64,000 nt of DNA from Acanthococcus lagerstroemiae (Eukaryota > Arthropoda > Insecta > Hemiptera > Eriococcidae). The notes under the pieces are model-generated. The model worked only from the letters and a program-made list of their open reading frames with translations. It was not told the DNA's origin and did no database searches. The stretch covers positions 72,776,101-72,840,100 of the forward strand of contig CM063106.1 of the NCBI GenBank assembly GCA_031841125.1, read 5' to 3'. Within the stretch, counting starts at the first letter, position 1; each line of letters begins with the position of its first letter. Positions 50,701 to 62,700 of the stretch are shown here, one piece after another. Both the position numbers and the translations under genes were made by a program.

Positions 50701-53700
50701 TAATATGTAGTATATAATGTGAAGATTTCTACGAGGCAGTGGTGTAACCAAAGGAGGGGAGCGAAGGGGGCGAATGCCCCCAGGGCACCTGAAATTGAAT
50801 GTAACATATGCAAAATGAGCAACTTTTCGCCTTTAAAACACGTTTTTTCGAAAAATTTTCGCTCGAGCAATTTTTACCTTCACTTTCATTAAAATATTTC
50901 TATAATATCGGCGATTTTTAAAAAAATACCTCAATTTTCGACTTTTCTCCCTTGAAAATCTTACTCCCCCCCCCCCAGGGGAACTGATTGAATTTCACCT
51001 CAGAATTCATAATCAAAACTGGTGATTCAACTTACTAACAACCAAATGAAAAAAAATTGAATATATCGCGTGAAAAAAGATTAATACTTTTATAACGATC
51101 AAATGTTCGAACTTTAGGAAGTAAAAAAATCCTATTTATGTGGACTTATCAAGTTATCAGTTCTCAAACAGCCATTCAGGCATTTAGCCATCGATATTTA
51201 ATGTGAACTGGATCGCGAGCCTACCACTGTGTTTGTGAATTGTAATATGTGACACAAGAAAAAGGCCTGTGTGTCTAAAACTGCTGGTTGGACACTCCGG
51301 CCCTTTTATTGTGACACGTCACATACAAAGAATGACGAACACTTGATTTGTCTATCTTTCAAACAGGGATGTGGAAGCCGAACGATACAGCTTTCGTTTC
51401 CGGCTTCTAGCCTTCAAATCTCATCTAGCTTCTCGCTTCCAGCGTCAGTATATGAGCTTCTAATTTCTAATCTTTTTTTAAGCTTTTGGCTTCTATCTTC
51501 CAGCTTCTTTTATCTATTTTCACCCAAGGTTCTTATAATTGAGGGGTCTGGCTGGCCGAATGGATAGCGCGTTGGTCTCGGAATCCGGAGGTCCCGGTTC
51601 GAGCGCCAGATTTTGACCTAGGCCGCTTTTTCGGCTAGAAAGGAAGAGGGCTAAGACAGCCCTAACGGCCTCCCCGACATCTCTGAAGTAATGCTCGAAA
51701 GGGCGGATTCGAGGGCTCGAGTTGAGAGCAAATTAGAAAAAAGGAAGGTTCTTATAATTAGGGAAGTTTCATTTTAGAAAGTAAGGGAAAATAAAGTGAT
51801 ATGGAGTAGAAGAGGTACATTAGTTTTCTTTCTTCGGCTTTCGACTTCGAGTGAAAAAATCTTTAAGAAGAATATTGTAAGAAGTCAATTAGAAGCTAAA
51901 AAAACTTTCAGCTTCCGCTTCCAGCTTCCTGTTTTTAACTTATTCGCTTTCAACTTCTGACTTCCGAAAATTGTCCTAAAATTGCAAAAACTTCCGGCTC
52001 TTGACTTCCAGCGACTGGCTTCTTCGCATCCTTGCTTTCAAAGCAAAATCAGTGTTGCCAAGTTTATAAACATCAAAATGTAGTGGAAAGAAAAGTTTTG
52101 AATAAAACTAGTGAGAATAATGTGAAGAATTCATTATTTTTATTCACGAAATTTTGCCTGGGGGGCTCTGGCAAGCGCTAGCATCCCTATGGCTACGGGC
52201 CTGCCTAGCAGGTACAGTAAAACAGTCCGACCATATCTTTTACCTTAAAAATGATGGATAATTCAGATCCGATCTGATTATGATCGTTTCTTTCCCGTTT
52301 TTTTGGGTTTTATTTTGATTTGATTTGATTGAGTAGAGTAGAAGCTAGGTGGCAGGAGGATAGTGTAAACAAGAAGAAAAATAATGGTGGATCTACAGAA
52401 TATGTCACCTCAAATTTTGTATGAAAAGTGATAAATTTTATCATAATTTCGATTTTCTTGACTTGATAAGAAGAAGAAGAAGGGGGGGGGGGAATACGTG
52501 AGACACAAGTGCAACATTTTACTTAATGCGTGCTCTGCTCCAGATTTTACGAATCCTTCGCTTCGCGCTCCACATGCCATCGTACGAATGGTAAAACCCA
52601 AACGTTTGGCACAAACATTATCGTGTCGGGAGAACATGTCGGGGGAGCAGCATGTAAAATGCTAAAACTTCACGATCTAACGAGAAAAACATTAATAATC
52701 GATTTGTGTCCGGTTTGTGCCAAAATGAGTGGAAGGCAGGGTGGAACAATAAAAAATTACATTACATTTGTGTAAGGTGGCGCTGTATGCGCTTAGTGCT
52801 CAGACTTTGTAGTCCATTGCACAATTCCCTAGGTTTCTGTGAAAGATCAGCTCAGTAGCTTGACTATAGCCAATGTGAGAATTTTATTGAGTTCTATTCC
52901 TTTGACTTGAGTGGGTGCTGGATACTCCCTAGTCCCAGTGCTTCGCGTCTTGTCCCGGCTATTGCTCGGCACTGACATAAGTATGATATGGATTGAGGTT
53001 TCTTCCTCTTCTCCACCGTGCCTACAGGAGCCGATTTTCGCCACTCCTATTTTATACCACATGTGTTTTGTGGTCCCATAACCAGTCAGTAGTCCGACCA
53101 TGAGCCTTGCATGTTTTCTATCAAGCCCTAGTAGGAACTTGGTGTACTTACTGGGGGCGTCCACTGTCCGTGTTTTGCTGACTTTCATGCCACCGACCAT
53201 CCGCCAGTGCATTTCTGTCTGCTTATTTATCTAAGCCTTCACTCGATTTTATGACGCTGTATGCTACAGGACGACACGGCCTGGGCGTTGCCAGTTCCTG
53301 CCCTCCTTCGCTAGCTTGTCAGCGATCATGTTCCTTTTTATGCCGCAGTGTCCCGGTGTCCATACTATAGTGACGCAGTTCCCCTGAGCGAGGGTGTATA
53401 ATTTGTTAACGCAGTTCGCCATCTCCGGGATGTAATTTGGTGTGCCGGTGGATAGTGCCTTAATAGCCGTTGGACTGTCTGTACAGATATAAATCTACTT
53501 GTTAACAAGGCTCTTCTGCTGGCTTCTATCAATGGCCACCGTGGTCGCCATTACCGCTGCTTGAAGGATAGTGATGCCTTAGCTCAGTGTCATTGAATAT
53601 ATGTAGTTGTCAGCGCCTTCTGCATTCGTGATTCCGATTCCTAAACCTTAGTCATTCTTAGAGACATCTGCAAACCACACACGCTCATCTTTTCCTAGAA

Positions 53701-56700
53701 TGCTTCGCCCCCTCTTTTCCCAAGCCTCCCGTGTCGGTGTCAGTGAACGGTATGGCTTGTCAAAGAAGTGTTCCATTGCGATTCTATCCTTCGGCATCCC
53801 AAAGCATTTGTCCATCGTCCCTGCTATCTCCCATATCCTTCTGTGGCTTGTTTTTTGGACCTGAAGGTTTGGTTCGTCCAGACGATAAGCCCCCATTATC
53901 GCAGCTGTTTCTATAGCAGTGTGAAGAGCCTTTCCAGTGCCTTAGTCGGCGCCGTTCTTATTGCCCCGTGGTCTAGTTTCTCTCTGACTTTGGCCTGGTG
54001 GACCCGGCCCCACCATACAATGGCCGCATATGTGATTCTGGAACGTATTACATTGGTATATATCTAGTGCATAATTTTAGGAGAGAGTCCCCAGGTCCTG
54101 CCGACAAAAGTGCGGCAAGCCCAAAGAGCCTCAATCCCTTTTATTATTGTATCTGAGACGTGATCCCTCCAGGAGAGTATGCCATCAAAATATACTCCTA
54201 AGTACCTCACCTTTCCTGTGAGGGCTAACGGTCTTCCCTTCTATTGCACCTTAATCAACTCCTTGCCCTTCCTTTTGTGAGTGACAAGAGTGATATCAGT
54301 TTTGTCCGGGTTTATTGATAACCCCTTTTTCGCACATTTTCCCCCACACGTCGGAGTGCCCACTGCGTTAACTACGCGATGGTTCCCGGAAATTTGCCGG
54401 TTACCACCACAGCCAAATCGTCAGCGTAGCCTTGTGTCGTTGTGTGTATATTTTTTGACCATTTAACTCATCTAGCAAACTGTCAACCACCAGGCTCCAC
54501 AGTAGGGGAGAGAGTGGAACAATAAAAAAGTATGCGCGAAGTATTAGAGCCTTAATATGACAAGTCATAGTTTGGGGATAGGATGCAACTCAACAGAATT
54601 TGAATGAACCAGAGTTGAAACAGAAACAATTCAAAATGTCATCTTACGAGAGGCGTCAGTTAGGAGATGATATCGGGATATGTTCTCCCCTTCGATCTCG
54701 GGAAACTATAGAATTTTATAGCTTAAGTATCTACCGCAGTTTTAAACACAAACCGTTGTCCCTTCTCTTTTTATTTCTTGTCAAGTTGAAATTTTTGTAA
54801 AGTCAAGTTGATGGCAAAATTTTGTTGATCCGCTATAATTTTGTGTACAAATTTCTCAAATACCCTCCCCCTCTTCCTCTAGAACTTCCTATTTATGCTA
54901 ATACATCTCACGCTATCTTAGTGGTGCTGTGAGATCAATTTTAAGACTACTAATAATGGTGGTAACCCGAGAGCAGTTTTCAAATGATTTTGCTGATAAG
55001 ATTCCAGGTTTTCATTTATTCTGAAAAGTAAGATTGCAACTACGCAGATAGAACCATAGTTTAGTGCGAAAATAACTCACAAAAGTAAATCTATATACTG
55101 TAGTTGTTTTACATCAAACGGTGAATTGATAAGGATCCAGATGTATGGGACTTCATAGTATCTAAATCTCTCTGTCTTTACCAGCTCATTATTTGCTACT
55201 TTCGTTGGAGCTTATAAGACATATCTTATTTCGCGATCCGCATACTCTTTGTGGCATAATATGGTAGATATCACTGTAAACCACGTAAGTGCGCGTAATA
55301 TTCCATCAAATAAAGCGTCGGCATAAATTGAGCCGTCTTCCATGTAATTTTTTCTTCGGTAACACGATACTGTTTCTGGTTACAGGTGGTTGGATTCGTC
55401 GCTATCAATAATGGAACAAGGTATTAGCGAATATGATACGCTTAGACTTCGGTACAAGTTTTATTCGTTCTACGATTTGAATCCAAAAACGGACGCGGTT
55501 CGAATTAACATGATATACGAACAGGCCAAGTGGATGTTACTAAATGAAGAGCTAGATTGCACCGAAGAAGAATCGTTAATGTTCGCTGCATTACAAGTAA
55601 GTGAGACGCCATTAGATGAAGTATGTCTATCACGATTATGCTATAATAATTAATTGAAATTCGACAATCTGAACAGCGTTCTGTCGGCTTGATATTACAA
55701 ATCAGAAGGGTAATTTGCAGAGGGAAATGAGTATCCTGGTTTTCTAAGGTCGTGATCGAGAATGTAAATTTATAACTTATACGAATTGCTGATTTATTCA
55801 ACTGATTGTTTAGGTACAAATAAACTTGCAAGCCAGCATACCTCAACCAATTTCGGATGCGTCCAGTATTAACGGCGCAGATGACGACATCGATGCTGCA
55901 TTAAACGATCTACAAGTCACCTTACAAGGGTCACATATCACGTCTCCGAATGAAATTACCCATGTTCCAGAATTGTACGACTATTTAAGGTTTTTAAAGT
56001 GAGTATGCGAGGTGCTCGGTTTATCTTTTATACATAATGTAATAGGTGGTTCTTGCTTTAAAAAAAAGAATTCTTCGAAAAAAGTTAATTTTTCTAGTAA
56101 AAAGAGGAATATTTCCTCCTAAACTATTATCATATGCAAATATATGCACTCGTTAGTAGGAACCAAGTGTCACTTCATTTCACCATTTCGTCAGTGCTTT
56201 TTACCAGTTACCAATAACCAAGAAACACTTCGTTTGGAAGTTTTGTGGGGAGATTAGTGGTCGCTACAGCATACATTCCGAAATGCTTCATTTGACAACG
56301 TGGGGGAAGGGTTCTAACCAGCATTGTTAGGGGTATCTTGTGTTTCATATAGTAAAATATGAAATAATCGCAGCTACATATATCGTTTATTATTATATAA
56401 GTATTCGCATTGTTACTAATCAAACTTCCAATTTGGTGCACAAGTTTACCTACCCATCCTAAAGAAACATGTATCTACCCCGTGTTAAGTAGGTATCTAT
56501 ACTTGCGGTTTCAACAAAGGACACTTCAGTACCAAATTATAAAAAAACGATCCATTGATGTTTTTCAATTTATTCATTATGTTTAATGGATGACGTTTCC
56601 CTAGCTTTTACAAACTATTTTGAATGCACCTGGCCCATTCGAACTATTTCCGCTACATCTTTCTTTCCAAAATGTTTTCGAGTTTGCCAGTTGACAGTCG

Positions 56701-59700
56701 CGTCTTGATGGATAGCTGTATGTGTAGCTTAGTCAAGAGTCAGCACTTCAGTTGGATTATATTTGTTGGCATCTGGTGAACACAGCCAACATCGTCTATC
56801 CAGAAGCTCTTCGGTCGGAACTTTCTGCCTTATCAGCGAATTTGAAACATTAATATACCTATTTGTTATATTCCTAGTCTCTCGACTAGTAGGTTGCATC
56901 TCTCCACTTTTCTCTCTCCTGCGCTAATATTTTCATTTCTGAGAAGGATTTATACTTTACATAGGTACTTAATTTTTTACAAGTACTCTTCATAGCTCAT
57001 TCTTTGCCAGGGACGTAAAGAAGAGTTTTCCTGGGAGAGGGGTGGGGGCTGTAAAAATTGTGAAAATCCTAACGGAATCGACTAAAAATTCCCAAGTATC
57101 AAAACAAAAGAAGAAAAACCTTTTGACGTGTTGAAAAAATTGTTGGATTTTCCCAACTCCGCCTGACTGAAATGGAAAGTTTCTCAACTGCTGAGTGAAA
57201 GATTCCTACCGGAGGAGGGGGGGGGGAGTAAAGTTGCCCCCATCCCCTATTGGCACGTCCCTGTTCTTTGCTTTCCTATCCAGTCCTTTCCCTCAACCAT
57301 TCCCTTTAGCAATAATAACAGTATCTCTGGATGTCTTATGATTTACTCACGCAGAATCTCTTTCATTTTTATTAAAGCCTTCTTTCCTCAAGTAACGTAA
57401 ATTATTGGCGACGGATTTGTATAACGCGCACTGCACACATTCACACGTGTTATGCTTCCGCAAATCTACGTATTTTTAAGCATACCTGAGTAAAATAATA
57501 GGTGGTCAGTTCCAAGTCTGAAACCCAAATGTGAAGGAAATTGTGCACCAGATAATTCATTTGATTAGTACATAATAACTTAGGGGAGAGTTGCCAATAT
57601 TGGACCGGCACCAAAGCCAGATTTCCCATAAGGCTGACTAGGCTGAAGCTTCGGCACAAAATTTGAGCGGTGCAAAATTTTTGGAGGGGAAAAACGGAAA
57701 AAATAAAGATGAAAAAAAAAGAAAATGAAAAAAAGAAAGAAGAAAAAAGAAGAAAAAAGAAAAGAAAAGAAAAGAAAAGAAAAGAAAAAGAAAAGAAACG
57801 AAAAGAAAAAAATAAAGAAGAATAATAATTCTAGTGCAACAAGGTAAATCGCAAGCGAAGCGAGCGAAAAAATGTTCACTCTTTTTTTCCAAAAAATTTC
57901 TGGTTAGCGACGCAAATTTTTCATTAACCTTGAGCGCAAAATACCGAAGTCCGCCTCTGAACGGCACCAAAGTTGGACCACCATTCGTTTTTCGCGTTTG
58001 CCGCTAGGTAGCGCGCCAATTCCAATGACATCAGGTCTTTTCAGCTAATCATCATTGGCTATTAGCTATCGGCTCGAGTTGATTTTTTTAATTGATTGGA
58101 ATAAAGCTAGTTATTAGCTGACAAAATTTGATTGGCTAGCTATTGGCTTAATTTTTCAAAAACCGTGTGACCCCTCAAAAAACTCGTCGTGAGATGCAGA
58201 TGCTTGTACTTCGGGTAATATTGGAATATTTTGATTAATTTGGGACGTGGCTTAAGAGAGAAACGACCTAAACGCTCTTACAAAAATTTGATTGGCTGAT
58301 AACTAGCTATTGGCTGAACCCCATTGGCTACCGTCAGCTATCAGCTATTGGCTATTAGCTATCGGCTGGCTGGAAAGCCCTGAATGACATGTTATGTCTG
58401 AGTGTAGCGATTTAGTTCCCAGAGAGAAATCGCAGCGATAACGAGTTTGTTTTATTGTTCGGCAGCTCTTTTAAAAAACATGAATTTTTCGCCTATTTTG
58501 GCCAAATTTCCGAACAATGGCTAATCAAAGCAAAGTAATGAAACGAAGAAATGTTCTACATCAGTAAACTTTATTTTGCCGAATGAGATTTGCTGTAACT
58601 TTCAAATGTTGCTCTAGGCGGCCATAATATGGTACGAAAAATGGAAAGTTGCTTAAATTGGACTGAATTTTGTTTCCTAAGTTGAACCACCTGGAAATCT
58701 TATTCTGAAACTGTTTTCCGCATTCACGTACTGTATTATGTAATGGTTGAGCAGAGTAAAAGTCTTTTAGCGAGAGGGATTCGCATTTGAGATAAAACTT
58801 ACGGTATGTAGAAATGAATTGTAGTCAAATGCAGCCGAGAACGGCAAGTTCAAAGTGAAAACTGTCCAATTTAGGCAACTCTCCCCTATGTGCTTTGCGA
58901 TACAGAGCTAAGTAGATGCCTGTGTTCCTCCATCTAATTCACTATAACCAGCTCACTTGAGCTAGCTTACTTTAGCAAACGGTCTAGATGAGCCGCAAAG
59001 CGAGTCGATGGTATGTTATATGATCATACCTTGGGTTTTAATTTTTAAATTAAGTTTTCAAACTGTCTTAAAAGACTTAGACATTGTGTACCAATATTTG
59101 AGTGAATTATTTTGTGTGAGCCCGTGCATGTTTTCACCTAAGTAGCCATCAGTCGATGGACTAGTCAGATTTGAGCCCTATGTTACTTACCCTCTTCCAC
59201 GTCTCCTTTGTTATGTTCAGTTCACTTGAATGAGTATTTATTAGTAATTCCATTTCTTTTTCAAGCAACATTTCAGTTTTCAATGACGTATGAATCAAGG
59301 CAGTAATCATAAGGATCATGAATACGACTCCTTTTCAATAATTACTAAATTATCAAAAGTTGTTAAACTATCTGGCAGCTGCAGCTGGCAAAATTGAAAA
59401 TTGTGCAAATTTTTTCCCTATTGCTCAATGGTATTGAATAATTTCAGTTTTCAGTTGAAAAATACCTCTAATACTTCGAAATTTTTCAAGAGTTGGCGAA
59501 TTTAGAAGATGTATTAGATATAATTAAAAATGTAGCAAGCTTTCTTTTTGATTTTTTTCCCTTAACGATCTCAAAAAAATTTAGTCATCAGTTGGCAAAA
59601 CTGAAAATGTTTCAAGTTTTTTATTTTTATTTTGTTTTTCTTGACGATCTTCAAATTTTTGCTTTCAGATGGAAAAATTTTCTTCCCCCTCCCAGAAATA

Positions 59701-62700
59701 GTTGCTTTATTATAGCCCTGATGCGAATACATGAGTAAAGGTACTGAAGGATGTAGCATTAGCGTAAATAAGTTTTCAGAATATTGTAGAGAATTGGAGA
59801 ATGGAAGGGACGGAGCCATGTCATGCGACCCCCTCCCCCACACACACATATTCTTGAAAAGTCATTTGCATTTACGGGGTGTGGGCTGCTTCGGGACGCA
59901 GGGGATATGTATGGATAATGAGTTTTTACTTTTTGTGTAGGGGAGACTGGGAAACAGTGTAACACCGGGAACAGTGTAACAGTGATAATTAAATTGCTTC
60001 ATAACACTCTAAAATGTTACCGTTTTGGTTACTAGATAGTAATTTTAGAACGGAATCTGTGAAAAAAAAGACAATGCCTCGGCCTTTCATCTACACCAAA
60101 AAAAAAATTTAATTGATTTTTTGGTCTTTCTCCGCTGTAATTTTAAATATTTTTGAATCAAAATTTGTAAATTAAAATTTATCCTTTTGACGATCTAAAT
60201 ATATAAAAATTACAAGAAAAGTATAAATTTTTTAATCGAGCAGTACAATTTGGATTTGCCTTGATAGTTTTTTGACACTATGTCGTTCTTGATAGAATGA
60301 TGTGATGGGGAACAGTGTAACAGGGAACAGTGTAACAGTATTTTTCTCTTCCATGCGTCTGTGTATAATTGTAGGTATTTCTTTCTTTCATATTATATCT
60401 GTGTATAACAGTATTTCTTTCTTCCATACGTTTGTACCTTATACCAAGAGATTTTTGGATCTATTATTCAGAAAATTCTGGATTTTTCCAAGCTAAACGA
60501 TTACCCTGTCAACTTTTTGGCAGTGTTACACTGTACCCTGGTACTAGGGTACAGTGTAACAAAAAAGTACATGGCTAAAATAATTTCTAGATTCTTCAGG
60601 TTTTGACATTTTCAGGCGGTAATGTCATCAAAATGTAGCCAAAGGTTGTATCTTTCAGGTGAGGTGTTAAAGTCTGAATTCAAATTTAATTTGTTGTCCA
60701 CAGATCAAAATGGACGAAAAGTGTTTCACCGTTCCCCGGTTTCCCCTATAGATGAATTTATAAATATCTTCTTGAACATTTCATTATTCTTGATTTCACA
60801 ATCTTGCATTCGGTTCTAATAATATCGATAAAAACCCCCGCACGTGTTTGAAGTAATCTTATGATATCATTTTCGTAGATAGTGATTTAGCATTCAACAT
60901 GCCAACATTCAGCATACAATGTAAAAATAGTTTGGGTACTAAATATTACTATTCGAAGAATATTATTCTAACAAGTATTATTAGTCGAGTTCATGATAAT
61001 TTATTCTTATTCTTTCTTTTGAACTCTGCTGAACTGTCTCACAAGTAGTAGTTCTTTTCCATAATAAAAAAGAAAAAACAAATTTGTATAAAACCGAGCA
61101 ATTTTACGATTAGATTTTCATTTAATACTTGAATTGGTTGGTATCAACTAAGTTCAAACTCGAAGAATGACCGGCATCTAGCCTTTTCCCATGTGGTGCT
61201 GAATTTCTTTTTCCAAAATCAAATAAGTAAATTTTTTTTTTTTTTAATTTTGCCTTAAGGGTCCCAACAAAGGGGGGAAAGAACTTGAAATAAATTTCCA
61301 TAGGTAGAATAAAATTTGTTAGATTCTTTTAGAAATTTAAATTACAATTGCTAAAAAGAAAAAACCAGTATGACTTTATAGCATTTTTCCCCTTGTAGTG
61401 CAGAACACCATCCAAATGCTGGCTCTGTGTGGTGCAGTTTGTGCCCTGCATCACACTTGATGCCGGCCGTAACTCGAAGTATGTCTTGCAGTAAATGTGT
61501 ATATTCGGTGTCTACAAGATTATAAATTGATATAAATTGAACGTGAAATGATGAATTGGTAATTAATACCGGCTCTGTTGCCGAACTATTTTAAATGAAA
61601 TGAAACTCGCTCTTTTGTGAAAGAAAGTCAGCCTGAATAGTTAATTGAAATTATGGCAAAAATAAACTCCTATTGCACATTAAGTCATTACCCAAATTAC
61701 GCAATACACATGCTTATCCGATACTTGAAAATTTAACCTGTAATGGGAATTACGTCATAATACTTAGGTAGGAATGCTTGTTTAGAACTTGAAAGTTCAT
61801 TCCGTATCGCTTCACACCATACATAACTTAGTGATTATGAACAGGACGTTGATTATGTTAAACATTTGAACCGTTTTAGAACTTATTGTTCATTAACTAC
61901 GTTTTAATTGCAGACCGTTGCATCTTCAAAGAACCGTTGTATTTATTTCATTCTTAAAGGTATAATGGCGCTATGGCGCTGATAATATGAGAATTGCAGT
62001 TGTCGACCTTCGGACCAGGGCCGGCGTTAGATGTGGCGCACTGCACAAAATACACCGCACGGAGCTTTCAACTCAAAACTGCAATTTTATACGTATTACG
62101 TAAATTATTATCATGATATCAGTAACAGCGAACTGGTTTCATCGTTCGTTACAGAGCCATACAAAAAATGTTTTGCTATTTGAGAACGGACAGACGAGAG
62201 GATTTGGGGAAAAGGTCTGGCGCCGGTTCTGCTTCAGGCCCCGTCAAATATTAATTTAAAAAAAAATCTTCTGCATAATGGCCCCTCGTATCCTGTCCCG
62301 AGTGAAATTTCGCATCTTGAAAAATGCATGTCTTCGTACTTGTGCAAAAATATATTTTATTCTGTTGTACTTATTTTCGCTGTATTTTGATTTATTAACA
62401 GACCTAAGAAATTTACGTTGAAAGCATACAAACGATATTGGTTTACGTGCAATGATCTGCAGCTGCGACTGTACAAAAGCCAAGTAGACGGCGTCGGAGG
62501 ATCGCCGCCAGTGTACGTGATTAATCTAAAAGGCTGTGAAGTAACCCCGGATGTAAACTTGACCCAGAATAAATTCGGGATCAAGTTAGAAGTGCCCAGC
62601 GCCGAGGGGATGTCTGAAATATGGATTCGTTGCGATACGGTATGTCGAACTTCCAGTATAAAGGAGTACAACTAAGCCTGTCCAAAATATTCCTGAAAAA

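Larger units (their letters stand above)
50638..52203. mobile_element. hAT-type composite with nested MITE and SINE
   Basis: The ends CAGGCCCGTAGCCA and TGGCTACGGGCCTG are inverted repeats. Flanks CGTAGCAG (50630-50637) and CCTAGCAG (52204-52211) agree at 7 of 8. Inside are a hAT MITE (50737-50985), an intact tRNA-SINE with duplication (51526-51759), and CTTCCAGCTTCT-type repeats (51380-52020). No transposase frame remains. Without the insertions the element would be about 1.1 kb. Confidence 0.82.
57583..58886. mobile_element. TA-flanked element carrying two nested hAT MITEs
   Basis: The terminal repeats are GGGGAGAGTTGCCAATATTG on the left and, complemented from the right, GGGGAGAGTTGCCTAAATTG. 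Flanking TA is at 57581-57582 and 58887-58888. Two hAT-type MITEs with their own 8-bp duplications are inside (57612-57959 and 58032-58382). Without them the element is about 590 bases. TA flanks favour a Tc1/mariner-type superfamily, but no transposase remains. Confidence 0.82.

Noticed and set aside
51547..51612. Functional tRNA gene
   Set aside because: The acceptor and T stems pair poorly and the sequence continues into a SINE body with a target duplication, so it is a SINE head.
57580..57970. Long Phe/Leu-rich minus-strand open frames that look like membrane proteins
   Set aside because: They are produced by the GAAAA microsatellite inside a MITE.
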